This document shows positions 15,290 to 24,851 of a stretch of DNA of 64,000 nt, piece by piece; the first letter of the stretch is position 1; each line of letters opens with the position of its first letter. The stretch is taken from assembly GCA_945892985.1 (NCBI GenBank), contig CAMDDU010000004.1, forward strand, positions 1-64,000, read 5' to 3'. The stretch is from CAITSH01 sp945892985 (GTDB lineage: Bacteria > Pseudomonadota > Gammaproteobacteria > Burkholderiales > SG8-39). Under the pieces are notes generated by a model, which saw only the letters and a program-made list of their open reading frames with translations, was not told the origin of the DNA and searched no databases. A program made the translations under genes and the position numbers.

Positions 15290-17112
15290 GTCCGTCAGTC
15301 GCCATTGTCGTCCCGATCCTGAACGAGGCCGCGTCGCTACCGCAACTGCTGGCAGGGATCGCGCAACAAACCGTGCGGCCGCAGGAACTGCTTTTTGTGG
15401 ACGCGGGTTCAACCGATGGCAGCGTTGAACTGATTGAAAGCTGGTGGCGTGCTCACGCCTGGCCCCCTGCAGACTGCAAGGTCCTTCGATTGAACGGTGG
15501 GCTGCCCGGTGGCGGCCGCAATATGGGGATCAATGCAGCAAAGTCTGAATGGATTGCCTTCATTGATGGGGGAATTTTTCCCGAGCGTGACTGGATCGAG
15601 CAACTTCTCGCGTGTGCCAAATCACGCAATACGAAAGCGATGTTCGGCTATTGTCATTTTGACGCGGACGGTTCGTTCGAGCGCGCCATATGCGCTCTCA
15701 CTTACGGATATCTGGCGAAGCATCCCGTACTTCCCGCATCGCTTTTTCATCGCGACGTACTTCGATCTATTGGTCCTTTCCGCGAAGATTTGCGCGCGGC
15801 CGAAGATATCCTTTGGACGCGTCGGTTCAGTCAGCTCTTCGGCCCCTGGCCCACTTGCCCTGGGGCACGAGTGCACTATCGACACTTCCCTGAAAATGTT
15901 TTTTCTGCATTTCTGAAATGGCATCGTAACGAGCGCAATGCAGTCCGTGCCGGCGTGCGTAGCTGGCAACATTTTTTCTACTCATTTGGTGTGCCCGCCA
16001 TTTGGCTTTCGCCGATTTACTCCCCAGCTGGGGGCGGATTACTGATCCTGGGTTATCTTCTTTTGCGCGGGATCGCCGATCCGATACGTCGCAGTGCAGC
16101 GCTCCACTGGTGGCAAGGCCGCCCGATGGCGTTTTTCATTGCCATTGGCATGTCCGCGCTCATCGACATCGCCAAATGGTTTGGCATAGTAGGGGGGGTT
16201 ATGGAGCGCTTGCGAGTTTCGTCTACTGCCCCCCGTGGCAACGGAAACCCGGGGCTTTCGAATATCGATGCTGCCGTGGTATCTGGATTTGGCGATGAGT
16301 GGATGCGGATGCCGCAAGACAATCTGTCGGTTGATGAACAGACCGGCATTTTTTCCGACTACTTCGATATTTTCCCCTGGAATTTTCTCCCGCACGGGAG
16401 TGTTGGCGCCGATATCGGCTGTGGCAGCGGACGATGGGCGAAACTCGCATCCGAAAAATGCGCTCAATTGCATGCTATTGATGCCAGTACCCAGGTAATC
16501 GAAGTTGCACGTGGCAATCTTTCGAACCAAAAAAATATCGTATTCCACCACGCCAGCGTGGGGGAATTACCGTTCCCCGATGCATCGCTCGATTTTGCCT
16601 ACTCGTTGGGCGTGCTGCACCATGTTCCCGATCATGCTGCAGCAATTCGGGAGATTGCCCGCACCCTAAAACCAGGCGCCCCCTTCCTTGTGTACCTGTA
16701 CTACGCATTCGACTCCAGACCCCTCTGGTTCCGGGCGCTCTGGTACGCATCAAATCTGATGCGCGTACTCATTTCACGACTCCCCCACGGCCTTCGCTAT
16801 GTCATATGCCAGATACTTGCGCTGATCGTCTACTGGCCGTTGGCAAGGACTGGAGCTGTCCTGGAAAAAATGGGACATATGCCAGACTCCTGGCCTCTTG
16901 CCTTTTATCGCGACAAGTCGTTCTACACCATGCGCACCGATGCGCTTGACCGCTTTGGGACGCGTCTTGAAAAGCGTTTCACGCGTGTCCAAATCAAGGT
17001 GCTGCTCGAGCAATCTGGCTTCAACGAAGTCCGCTTTTCCGACAAACCGCCCTTTTGGTGCGCCGTTGCGATTCGTCGCTCGACCGATGACCCACTAGTG
17101 GCGGGGGTATGA
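15286..17112 (+). CDS. Two-domain protein: GT2 glycosyltransferase fused to class I methyltransferase
   Basis: The start is the ATG at 15286 that overlaps the deacetylase stop (ATGA), giving 608 residues. The N-terminal part is a GT2 domain: VAIVVPILNEAASLPQLL, ELLFVDAGSTDGS, FIDGGIFPERDW, and LRAAEDILWTRRF with the base-like ED. Two hydrophobic stretches follow around residues 240-315. From about residue 335 on there is a SAM methyltransferase: VGADIGCGSGRWAKLA, HAIDASTQVIEVAR, LGVLHHVPDHAAAI and EIARTLKPGAPFLVYL. No stop separates the parts. A single polypeptide could add a sugar and methylate it, for instance as a capping step (inference). Confidence 0.87.
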   Translation: MSPSVAIVVPILNEAASLPQLLAGIAQQTVRPQELLFVDAGSTDGSVELIESWWRAHAWPPADCKVLRLNGGLPGGGRNMGINAAKSEWIAFIDGGIFPERDWIEQLLACAKSRNTKAMFGYCHFDADGSFERAICALTYGYLAKHPVLPASLFHRDVLRSIGPFREDLRAAEDILWTRRFSQLFGPWPTCPGARVHYRHFPENVFSAFLKWHRNERNAVRAGVRSWQHFFYSFGVPAIWLSPIYSPAGGGLLILGYLLLRGIADPIRRSAALHWWQGRPMAFFIAIGMSALIDIAKWFGIVGGVMERLRVSSTAPRGNGNPGLSNIDAAVVSGFGDEWMRMPQDNLSVDEQTGIFSDYFDIFPWNFLPHGSVGADIGCGSGRWAKLASEKCAQLHAIDASTQVIEVARGNLSNQKNIVFHHASVGELPFPDASLDFAYSLGVLHHVPDHAAAIREIARTLKPGAPFLVYLYYAFDSRPLWFRALWYASNLMRVLISRLPHGLRYVICQILALIVYWPLARTGAVLEKMGHMPDSWPLAFYRDKSFYTMRTDALDRFGTRLEKRFTRVQIKVLLEQSGFNEVRFSDKPPFWCAVAIRRSTDDPLVAGV

Positions 17113-17762
17113 GCCGCATTGTTCGTGCCCTGGCAACCTCGCTAAGAGTGCTTTCTTACTGTTCCCTTGCCCTCCTTTTGTTCGGCGTGGCAATCCTGCT
17201 CACTGCAGGCTTCTGGCTTGCGCCCCCAAAGGATCCGCCTGAGCGATCAGATTTCCTGGTCGTTTTGGCTGGCAGACTGGATCGTTCGACCTATGCGGCC
17301 GATCTGTTTCGAGACGGTCTGGCGCCCAAAGTACTGGTTAGTCGTCCGGCGATAGAGCAGTTTGCCAGGGAGCTTGGTGCACTAAAAATTAAATTGCCGT
17401 GCGAGGAAAACCTGCACCAACAAATTCTTGTCGGCAAAGGCGTACCGCTACAGGCCATAGAGTTCTTCGGGGAAGGTTCCCTGAGCACGGTCGAGGAGGC
17501 GCGAGCGCTGGACAGACGCGTCACCCCTCCGGCCAGACTGCTCGTAGTGACATCACCGTCCCATGTACTGCGCGCGCGCCTCGCCCTCTCGGCTGCGTTG
17601 CGTGACCGAGGAATAATCGTGCAAGTCGTTCCCACTCCTTATGAACCCCTTCGGACACGCTGGTGGCAGTCTCAAGAATCTGCGAGATCGGTCATTCTTG
17701 AAATCGCAAAGCTGGCTTATTATTTTCTAGGCGGACGATTCTTTTCGCAAGACGGGCATTGA
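17109..17762 (+). CDS. YdcF/SanA-like (DUF218) membrane-anchored protein
   Basis: The 217-residue protein starts with one strong membrane helix (residues 17-38, CSLALLLFGVAILLTAGFW). It then has a DUF218 domain: FLVVLAGRLDRSTYAADLF, LVVTSPSHVLRARLALSAAL and VQVVPTPYE. Proteins of this type are tied to envelope functions (ElyC, SanA), but their biochemical activity is not settled. The 4-nt overlap with the preceding fusion gene places it in the operon. It is downstream followed by an 85-nt gap before the next gene. Confidence 0.8.
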   Translation: MSRIVRALATSLRVLSYCSLALLLFGVAILLTAGFWLAPPKDPPERSDFLVVLAGRLDRSTYAADLFRDGLAPKVLVSRPAIEQFARELGALKIKLPCEENLHQQILVGKGVPLQAIEFFGEGSLSTVEEARALDRRVTPPARLLVVTSPSHVLRARLALSAALRDRGIIVQVVPTPYEPLRTRWWQSQESARSVILEIAKLAYYFLGGRFFSQDGH

Positions 17763-17847
17763 GGGCGGCGGTTTGTCGTCGATATAAAATGCCTTATCAT
17801 GGAGGAAGAATAATAAAATATCCCCTACCCCCTCCTGGCGCGCCTGA

Positions 17848-19269
17848 ATGAGTTGGTCCGATAGAATCCAAACCGCGCAGCGGCGTCCCCTGCTCTTTGC
17901 ATGGGCCGTATTCACGCTCTACGGCATATGCGCATGCGCTATTGCACAATTGATCGTGCTGCCGTACATACTGCCCGGCATTCACGCAGGACACGGCTTG
18001 CTCGCCGGCGGCGATTTTCCCGGACTGCATGAAATTGCCATTCGCATGACATCAAAAATCGAACGCGAAGGTTGGTCTGCGTGGGAGCTACTGCCCGGCG
18101 GCCACTCTGCTGCCGGAGTTGCTGGCGCAATTTACGCCCTGACCTATCCCGAGCCCTGGGTGCTTATCCCCTTCAACGCCGGGATGCACGCGCTTGGCGG
18201 CCTGATCATCATGCGGCTTATCCAAATCCTGACCGCAAATACACCCCTATCGTTCTGGTGCGCCGCGCTGTATGTGGCCTTTCCCTCCTCATTGCACTGG
18301 GTCAGCCAGATTCAAAAGGACAGCACCTATTTTGCAGGAATGCTTGCAGTCCTTCTTGGTCTGGTTGCGTTGATCCATGCGGCATCCAAAAAAGCGCAGC
18401 TATCAGAGATGGCCGTCGCACTTGGATTCTTGCTCCTTGGCTTTTTACTTACCGGCGTGGCCCGGCTCTACGGGTTTGAACTCATCCGAGGTGCAGCAGG
18501 CTTGATTGCAGTACTTATCGCCCCCTCCATTTTTCTCAGATGGCGTACAAAAGATATTCCGATCGGCCGCTTGGGCATGGTAGCGGCATTAGTGATAACC
18601 GTCGTCATGGCAGGAAAATACCTGCCTCACGAGAAGAGAATCGAAGTCGAATTGCCCCCAGTCGCCGCCGCCAACGCTAGCACCCAGCCGAAGCCAACAT
18701 TCCTTGATTCATCCAAGGCGCAAAATGCCCTGGAATTGGTGTTTCAGTGGCAGCGCAACGAACTCCTTCCGGATGGCGTGGATCACGCCATCATGCGGCT
18801 GGCGGTAGCGCGTCGCGGTTGGAGCGGGCCGTCCTACGCGACTGCGGGCAGCAAGATAGATACAGATGTGGAGTTCATCAGCGCCCGTCAATTCGCACAA
18901 TATTTTCCCCGCGCCCTGCAAGTCGGCTTTTTGACGCCTTTCCCTGAACATTGGTTTGCACCGGGCGCCAGCCCCGGCGGAACCATCATGCGAAGAGTGG
19001 TTGGACTTGAGATGCTGATTCTCTATCCGATTCTTCTGGTCGGCTTGCCGCTTGCCGCCTGGCGATGGCGGCGAAGGGTGGAATTCTGGATGATTGTTAC
19101 CTTTTGCACCCCAATCATCGTTGCTTACACTTACGTCATGCCAAACATGGGGGCATTATACCGCATACGATACGGATTTTTAATGTGTCTCGCCGCTATA
19201 GGTCTGGCTGCGATCTGGCTAAACTTGCAGACTTGGCGGGCTAACCCTAAACAAACGTCTGCCAATTGA
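17848..19269 (+). CDS. Polytopic inner-membrane protein, candidate Wzy polymerase or GT-C enzyme
   Basis: I do not recognise this 473-residue protein. It has many hydrophobic helices (first about residues 19-41, others near 105-125, 150-170, 190-215, 240-265, then a cluster at 375-460). A large soluble loop lies at about 275-370. FPSSLHWVSQIQKDSTYF resembles the loop region of GT-C type transferases, where such an acidic residue lies at a loop. No Wzy is otherwise evident in this part of the locus, so a polymerase role is a reasonable guess. The gene is followed by a TTGA-overlapped methyltransferase, so it belongs to the operon. Confidence 0.6.
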   Translation: MSWSDRIQTAQRRPLLFAWAVFTLYGICACAIAQLIVLPYILPGIHAGHGLLAGGDFPGLHEIAIRMTSKIEREGWSAWELLPGGHSAAGVAGAIYALTYPEPWVLIPFNAGMHALGGLIIMRLIQILTANTPLSFWCAALYVAFPSSLHWVSQIQKDSTYFAGMLAVLLGLVALIHAASKKAQLSEMAVALGFLLLGFLLTGVARLYGFELIRGAAGLIAVLIAPSIFLRWRTKDIPIGRLGMVAALVITVVMAGKYLPHEKRIEVELPPVAAANASTQPKPTFLDSSKAQNALELVFQWQRNELLPDGVDHAIMRLAVARRGWSGPSYATAGSKIDTDVEFISARQFAQYFPRALQVGFLTPFPEHWFAPGASPGGTIMRRVVGLEMLILYPILLVGLPLAAWRWRRRVEFWMIVTFCTPIIVAYTYVMPNMGALYRIRYGFLMCLAAIGLAAIWLNLQTWRANPKQTSAN

Positions 19270-20507
19270 CCCAACACTCGCACATTTGCCGTTTTTGCGA
19301 TGCGCCTCTTCGCCACCGGTTTTGCGATCTGGGCCTCAATCCACTTTCGAATGCATTCATTCGCAAGCAGGACCTGAGCCTGATAGAGCCGTTCTACCCG
19401 CTCCAGGCCGACGTATGTGAGCAATGCCTGTTGGTGCAGGTGCCGCAATTCGAATCGCCAGCCCGGATATTCAGTGATTACGCTTATTTTTCTTCCTACT
19501 CCGACTCATGGCTTGCACATTGCGAAGTATTTGCGAACGAGGCCATTGCGCGCTTTAAGCTTGAAAAACAAAGCCGGGTAGTGGAAATTGCCAGTAATGA
19601 TGGATATCTGCTGCAATTTTTCCTGCGCGCAGGCGTACCCGTTTTGGGCGTGGAACCGGCAGCAAACGTCGCCATGGCTGCCCAAGCCAACGGCATCGAT
19701 ACCCTAGTGGAGTTCTTTGGCCAGGAACTGGCCACAAAAATGGCGGCGGAGGGAAAGCGGGCAGATCTCATCGTATGCAACAACGTTTTCGCACACGTTC
19801 CCGATCTGCATGACTTCACGCACGGCTTGCGTACCCTGCTTAAACCAGATGGGGTGTTGTCTATAGAGTTCCCGCATTTACAAAAATTGATGGAGCAAAA
19901 TCAATTCGACACAATTTACCATGAACACTTTTGCTATTTTTCGTTCCTGACCGCCAATCGCGTCCTGGCACATTACGAACTTGACATCTTCGATGTCATC
20001 CAACTTCCGACTCACGGTGGTTCGCTGCGCGTGCTGGCACAGCACGCCGACAGCGGATCCAGACCAGTGTCAGACCGTGTCGCCCAACTGGTTGAGCAGG
20101 AAAACCGCTTTGGCATCGAACGCCTGGATCGGTACCTGGACTTCGACTCCCAGGTGCGCGTCGTGAAACGCGAGTTGCTTAACTTTCTCATTGATACAAA
20201 ACATCAAGGCAAGTCCATTGCCGGCTATGGCGCACCAGCCAAGGGAAACACTCTGCTGAATTACTGCGGCATCCGACAGGACTTGCTCGACTACACGGTG
20301 GACCGCAATCCGGAAAAGCAGGGGCGATTCCTCCCGGGAACGCACATACCGGTATTGGCGCCGGAGAAATTGAAACTCACCAAACCCGACTACGTACTGA
20401 TTCTGCCATGGAACATCAAGGACGAAGTTATTTCACAAATCAGCCATATCCGTGAGTGGGGGGGCCGCTTTGTGATTCCGATCCCATCGCTGCAGGTGTT
20501 GGATTGA
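19266..20507 (+). CDS. NDP-sugar C-methyltransferase (TylC3/EvaC/NovU type)
   Basis: The 413-residue protein has the three-part layout of sugar C-methyltransferases. It begins with an N-terminal zinc-binding region (C-x2-C near residues 9-12 and VCEQC near 54). A SAM domain with VVEIASNDGYLLQFFL and the catalytic IYHEHFCYFS motif follows, and then the C-terminal domain with SIAGYGAPAKGNTLLNYC. These enzymes methylate C3 of a 4-keto-6-deoxy NDP-sugar. The TTG start overlaps the preceding stop. With rfbF/rfbG upstream, the substrate may be a CDP-4-keto-6-deoxyhexose, giving a branched-chain sugar (inference). Confidence 0.9.
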   Translation: MTQHSHICRFCDAPLRHRFCDLGLNPLSNAFIRKQDLSLIEPFYPLQADVCEQCLLVQVPQFESPARIFSDYAYFSSYSDSWLAHCEVFANEAIARFKLEKQSRVVEIASNDGYLLQFFLRAGVPVLGVEPAANVAMAAQANGIDTLVEFFGQELATKMAAEGKRADLIVCNNVFAHVPDLHDFTHGLRTLLKPDGVLSIEFPHLQKLMEQNQFDTIYHEHFCYFSFLTANRVLAHYELDIFDVIQLPTHGGSLRVLAQHADSGSRPVSDRVAQLVEQENRFGIERLDRYLDFDSQVRVVKRELLNFLIDTKHQGKSIAGYGAPAKGNTLLNYCGIRQDLLDYTVDRNPEKQGRFLPGTHIPVLAPEKLKLTKPDYVLILPWNIKDEVISQISHIREWGGRFVIPIPSLQVLD

Positions 20508-21034
20508 TTTTCACGCCCACCCCCATTGGCGGCACGTACATCGTCGAAATCGAACCCGAGAACGATGATCGCGGGTTCTTCGCGCGAACATGGTGTGCCG
20601 AGGAACTTTCCCGCGCCGGCCTGGTGGCAAACCTCAGCCAGTGCAGCATTTCCAACAACCGTTACGCATACACTCTGCGCGGCATGCACTACCAGACAGA
20701 ACCAGACATCGAAACCAAGTTGGTGTCCTGTCGTGCTGGCGCGCTGTTCGACGTAATTGTCGATCTTCGCCCGGGATCGCCCACGTATAAGCAATGGTTC
20801 GGCACAGAACTGACTGCCGGCAATTATCGCTCGCTCTATATTTCCCCCGGCATTGCCCATGGTTTTCTGACACTTGAAAACAACACCGAGGTGTATTACC
20901 AGATAAGCGGAACCTACGCACCAACAAGCGGGCGTGGTGTGCGTTGGAACGATCCAGCATTTGACATTCAGTGGCCTGCCAAACCCGCGATGATGGCCGA
21001 ACGCGACCGGGATTATCCGGACTTCCTGGCGTGA
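20504..21034 (+). CDS. rfbC: RmlC-type NDP-4-keto-6-deoxyhexose 3,5-epimerase
   Basis: The protein has 176 residues from a TTG at 20504 overlapping the previous stop (a GTG at 20498 is an alternative). Classical RmlC features are present: DDRGFFARTW, TLRGMHYQTEPDIETKLV with the catalytic His, LFDVIVDLRPGSPTYKQW, ISPGIAHGFLTL and GVRWNDPAFDIQWP. It acts as a cupin dimer on a 4-keto sugar nucleotide. It lies next to the C-methyltransferase, an arrangement seen in branched deoxysugar pathways, so the natural substrate may be CDP- rather than dTDP-linked. No rmlA/rmlB are present in this window. Confidence 0.9.
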   Translation: MIFTPTPIGGTYIVEIEPENDDRGFFARTWCAEELSRAGLVANLSQCSISNNRYAYTLRGMHYQTEPDIETKLVSCRAGALFDVIVDLRPGSPTYKQWFGTELTAGNYRSLYISPGIAHGFLTLENNTEVYYQISGTYAPTSGRGVRWNDPAFDIQWPAKPAMMAERDRDYPDFLA

Positions 21035-21936
21035 AAAAGGTTTTGCTCACAGGCGCAAGCGGGTTTATCGGCCGGCACTGCATCCCCGCTCTCGCCGCCC
21101 GCGGCTATGAAGTGCACGCCCTTAGTTCACTAAGTAAGCCCAATGAGCCAGATGCGATTTGGCACAAGGCGGATTTGCTTGATGTGTCCAGCATCGGGCC
21201 GCTTGTCGAAAAGCTGCACCCATCGCATTTGCTGCACCTCGCATGGTATGCCGAACCGGGGAAATACTGGACATCACCAGAAAACCTGCGCTGGGTTGCC
21301 GCCAGCATGGAATTGTTCAGGCAATTCGCCGCATGCGACGGTCAACGACTGGTCGCGGCCGGAACCTGCGCTGAGTATCAGTGGCTTGACGCACTTTACA
21401 GTGAGGATTCGACTCCGACGATCCCCGCCACCCTGTATGGCTCGTGCAAGCACGCTACCCAAATCGCGCTTTCTTCGTATGCAAAGCAATCCGCATTCTC
21501 AGTGGCCTGGGGGCGCATTTTTTCTCTGTATGGGCCACATGAGCACCCTGCCCGGCTTGCCGCTTCGGTCATACGCTCACTGCTGCAAAGCGAATTTGCC
21601 AGCTGCAGTGAAGGCCGTCAGGTACGCGACTACCTTTATGTAACCGATGTCGCAGAGGCCTTTGTCGCCATTCTGGAAAGCCCCCTGTCCGGCCCGGTGA
21701 ATATCGGTAGCGGTGCCGGCATTGCGGTCCGGGATCTCGTTAAAAACATCGGAGATCTGACTGGAAAACAAGAATTGATCCAATTGGGCCCCCACCCTGG
21801 AAATACAACCGAACCGGCGGAGATCGTGGCTGACATTCGCAAGCTTCTGTCGACAGGTTGGCGCCCTGCAACCAAACTCGACAGTGGGCTTACTCAAACC
21901 ATCGCTTGGTGGCAGCATCAGTTACACACAAGTTAG
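21031..21936 (+). CDS. Extended SDR sugar epimerase/4-ketoreductase
   Basis: The protein has 301 residues from GTG 21031, overlapping the previous stop; the longer open frame upstream belongs to another gene. Features are VLLTGASGFIGRHCIPAL at the N-terminus, a YGSCKHATQIAL YxxxK pair near residue 136, VRDYLYVTDVAEAF and PVNIGSGAGIAVRDLV. Following the C-methyltransferase and 3,5-epimerase, it is the best candidate for the final 4-keto reduction of the branched deoxysugar (inference). Confidence 0.82.
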   Translation: MKKVLLTGASGFIGRHCIPALAARGYEVHALSSLSKPNEPDAIWHKADLLDVSSIGPLVEKLHPSHLLHLAWYAEPGKYWTSPENLRWVAASMELFRQFAACDGQRLVAAGTCAEYQWLDALYSEDSTPTIPATLYGSCKHATQIALSSYAKQSAFSVAWGRIFSLYGPHEHPARLAASVIRSLLQSEFASCSEGRQVRDYLYVTDVAEAFVAILESPLSGPVNIGSGAGIAVRDLVKNIGDLTGKQELIQLGPHPGNTTEPAEIVADIRKLLSTGWRPATKLDSGLTQTIAWWQHQLHTS

Positions 21937-22007
21937 ACAAGTTCGCGAAGCTTTGCCCAGCCGGCACGCTCAGCATCCGTGTCGTTTCTTGGCTACGTGA
22001 AAGAAAC

Positions 22008-22850
22008 ATGATGAAAACAGCGGCATTAACCACAAAAGCGAAATTAAGACGGCTGATATACGCCGTTCCTGGAATGCGACGGCTGCGCGCAGCGCTTGGT
22101 AGACTCATGAACACGCCAGATTTCGATGGCTGGGGAATGGTGACGCACACATTCCCGCCCTGGCACGGAGACGGGAACAAAAATGCTGCCGATTTTTCGC
22201 GGGGACATGAAAAAATTCTTCGTGATGTTACGACAGGAAAATTCACGCTGTCACAGTTCCAAGGTCACGAGAGTATCGAACGAGTCCTTGGTGGGTTGAT
22301 GTGGCGGCATTACCTGGTATTCTGGTCTGCTCGATACGCTGCACAACATTGCAAGCAAAAAATAGCCACACTCGTTGAATGCGGTGTATGTGATGGCCTG
22401 ACGGCATCCTTTGCCATGAAATCTATCGACAGTCCATTTCGCGCCTACCTATACGATGCGTGGGCCGGCATGCAAGGCGGAAGTTCGATGGCGGAAACAG
22501 AAATGGCGGGGAACTATGATTACTTGGAATTGGAAGTAACGAAGGCCAATCTGCGCGAGTTTGAAGACTCGATCGTATTCATCCAAGGCTATATCCCGGG
22601 GTCGTTTTCTTCCGCCGGCCTACCCGATGCCATTTGCTGGCTGCATATCGACCTCAATGCGGCTTCCCCGACAAAAGCCACTCTGGAAACCATGTTCGAT
22701 CGTATGCTACCCGGATCAGTAGTTCTATTCGACGACTATGCTTGGCACGCACATGCTGAGACAAAAAGCGTTGTAGATGCCTTTTTTGCGAATAAATCCG
22801 GGGCACTATTGCCATTCCCCACTGGACAAGCAGTCTTTTTCAAGACTTAG
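22008..22850 (+). CDS. TylF/MycF-like SAM-dependent sugar O-methyltransferase
   Basis: The 280-residue protein is called from ATG 22008; a tandem ATG follows at 22011. It shows the TylF family pattern: LVECGVCDGLTASFAM (SAM motif I), LYDAWAGMQ, IVFIQGYIPGSF, CWLHIDLNAASPTKATLE and GSVVLFDDYAW with metal-ligating aspartates. TylF-type enzymes O-methylate sugars on an already assembled glycan or macrolide. It is the last gene of the plus-strand operon and converges with asnB, with a 63-bp gap that shows no clear terminator. Confidence 0.82.
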   Translation: MMKTAALTTKAKLRRLIYAVPGMRRLRAALGRLMNTPDFDGWGMVTHTFPPWHGDGNKNAADFSRGHEKILRDVTTGKFTLSQFQGHESIERVLGGLMWRHYLVFWSARYAAQHCKQKIATLVECGVCDGLTASFAMKSIDSPFRAYLYDAWAGMQGGSSMAETEMAGNYDYLELEVTKANLREFEDSIVFIQGYIPGSFSSAGLPDAICWLHIDLNAASPTKATLETMFDRMLPGSVVLFDDYAWHAHAETKSVVDAFFANKSGALLPFPTGQAVFFKT

Positions 22851-22913
22851 CCACCTTCCACAACACGCCCTATGGCAGATCGGTAAAGAGGGGTAATCAC
22901 AGGCTCGTCAAGA

Positions 22914-24851
22914 TTAAAGCCACCTTTCCCGCCACGCCTGAAACATCAGAACACCCCACAACTCGTTTTGCCAATTGCGTTGGCCCGAGAGGTGTTCTTC
23001 CCATTTTTTGCGAATCGGCAAGGGGTCAAAATAGCCTTCGGAGCGCAGTCGCGCCTCACCCAGTAGCGTTTCAGCCCAGTCACGCAAGGGGCCCCGCAAC
23101 CAACTGTCAATGGGAATGGCAAATCCCATCTTGGGTCGCTCGATCAGTTCGCGCGGCACATGCTTATAGAGAATTTGACGCAGTATCCATTTGCCTTGCC
23201 CTTCCCTTATTTTCAAATCCAGCGGCAAGGAGGAGGCCAGCTCGGCTACACGATGATCCAGAAATGGGGCACGCGACTCCAGACTCACACCCATCGTCGC
23301 CCTGTCTACCTTCGTGAGAATATCGTCCGGCAGGTAGCTCTGCGAGTCAGCATGCATCATGAATTCGGGCAAACCCAGTCCCGCAGGCCAGCGGGATGCA
23401 TCATTCGCGATGGTGGATATAAAACGACTTCCCGCCACCATCTCGATTCCGTGCCAAAGAGAAGTCAAATCAAAATACACCTCGCTGGCGTGCCGCGCGC
23501 CCAGCAGCCGCGCAAGCTTGTGCAGCTTGTCTCCCGGAGCGTTGTAACGCATGCGTCTTGGGATGGCTCCGTTGAAAAAAGAAAATACACGATCCCAATC
23601 CTGGGGAGAAAGAACCCGGATCAGGCGCGCAACCGCCTGGCGGCCCGGCAGGGGCAAGAGTTTTATCCAAGCCCAAAGTTTGCCTCCCCACACATACCGA
23701 TTGTAGCCGCCAAAGAGTTCATCTCCGCCATCCCCGGAGAGACTGACCGTCACGTGCGCCCGGGTTAGCCGCGCCACCAGATAGGTCGGAATCTGCGATG
23801 AATCGGCGAAAGGTTCATCGTAGAGGGTTGGCAACAGTGGGATGACATCCAGCGCATCGCGGGGAGTGACATAAAATTCCGTATGTGATGTTCCCAGATG
23901 AGCCGCCACGGCCTTGGCGTGTTCGGCCTCGTTGAAAGCGCTTTCGTTAAAACCGACGGTAAAAGTGCGGACCTTGCCGGCGCTTTGTTTTTGCATCAGC
24001 GCCACAATTAAAGATGAATCTATGCCTCCGGACAAAAAAGCGCCGACGGGCACGTCAGCAACCATCTGCCCCTCAATCGCCTGGCTGAGCGCCTCCTCCA
24101 CCTGATCTACAGCCCGTGCCGGCATAATCCCGTCTCGGGAAGTTTTAGCGTTATCGCCAAACGACCAATATCTTTGCGTCTCAACATGCCCGTCCGTCCG
24201 CGTACCGTCTATTCGGGCAATGCACCCAGGCTCAAGCTTGCGGATATGTTGATAAATCGTGAAAGGCGCAGGTATGTAATTGAGCTTGAGATACAGGGCA
24301 AGCGCATCCCGGTCCACTTCGGCTTCCCATAGCGGGTGCGCTCGTAACGCCTTCAGTTCCGAGCCAAAAATAAAATGTCCTGCCATATTCCCGTAATAAA
24401 GCGGCTTTTCCCCCATGCGATCACGAACCAGGTAAAGCTGCCTTTCGGCCTTGTCCCAAAGCGCAAACGCAAACATCCCCACAAATCGCCTGACTGCCTC
24501 CAATACCCCCCACTGCGACACAGCAGCGAGCATCACCTCGGTGTCCGAGTGGCCGCGCCAGGCATGGCCGGGCAACTGCTGGCGCAACTCGGCATGGTTG
24601 TATATTTCGCCGTTGAACACGATCGTAAGCCGGCCTGACGATGAAGCCATCGGCTGATGCCCCTCGCTTGACATATCAAGAATCGAGAGTCGGCGGTGCG
24701 CCAGGTAAATACCCGACGCATTGTCAGACCATATGCCCATATCGTCCGGCCCACGGTGGGCCAGTTGGAGCACCATTTTGGTCGTTATTTCAAGCAAGTT
24801 CTCCCTCGCGATGTCGCGACCGAAAACAAGTTGCCCGGCTATGCCACACAT
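22914..24851 (-). CDS. asnB: Glutamine-dependent asparagine synthetase-family amidotransferase (copy 1)
   Basis: The 645-residue protein starts MCGIAGQLVFG, so Cys2 is the glutaminase nucleophile. RLSILDMSSEGHQPM and FNGEIYNHAEL continue the class II amidotransferase domain. The ATP-pyrophosphatase loop VPVGAFLSGGIDSSLIV and SLSGDGGDELFGGYNRY follow in the synthetase half. AsnB homologues in polysaccharide loci often amidate sugar carboxylates rather than aspartate. It is the last gene of its minus-strand run and overlaps the preceding GT4 by 13 nt. A second copy, clearly different in sequence, lies at 45284-47176. Confidence 0.92.
   Translation of the reverse strand: MCGIAGQLVFGRDIARENLLEITTKMVLQLAHRGPDDMGIWSDNASGIYLAHRRLSILDMSSEGHQPMASSSGRLTIVFNGEIYNHAELRQQLPGHAWRGHSDTEVMLAAVSQWGVLEAVRRFVGMFAFALWDKAERQLYLVRDRMGEKPLYYGNMAGHFIFGSELKALRAHPLWEAEVDRDALALYLKLNYIPAPFTIYQHIRKLEPGCIARIDGTRTDGHVETQRYWSFGDNAKTSRDGIMPARAVDQVEEALSQAIEGQMVADVPVGAFLSGGIDSSLIVALMQKQSAGKVRTFTVGFNESAFNEAEHAKAVAAHLGTSHTEFYVTPRDALDVIPLLPTLYDEPFADSSQIPTYLVARLTRAHVTVSLSGDGGDELFGGYNRYVWGGKLWAWIKLLPLPGRQAVARLIRVLSPQDWDRVFSFFNGAIPRRMRYNAPGDKLHKLARLLGARHASEVYFDLTSLWHGIEMVAGSRFISTIANDASRWPAGLGLPEFMMHADSQSYLPDDILTKVDRATMGVSLESRAPFLDHRVAELASSLPLDLKIREGQGKWILRQILYKHVPRELIERPKMGFAIPIDSWLRGPLRDWAETLLGEARLRSEGYFDPLPIRKKWEEHLSGQRNWQNELWGVLMFQAWRERWL

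Noticed and set aside
18801..18812. GGCGGTAGCGCG, close to the E. coli ops element used by RfaH
   Set aside because: It lies about 950 bp inside a coding sequence and not in an operon leader, and no JUMPstart-like surroundings are visible; likely chance.
21858..22007. Upstream extension of the TylF-like gene
   Set aside because: It overlaps the preceding SDR gene and does not look like family sequence; ATG 22008 is the sensible start.
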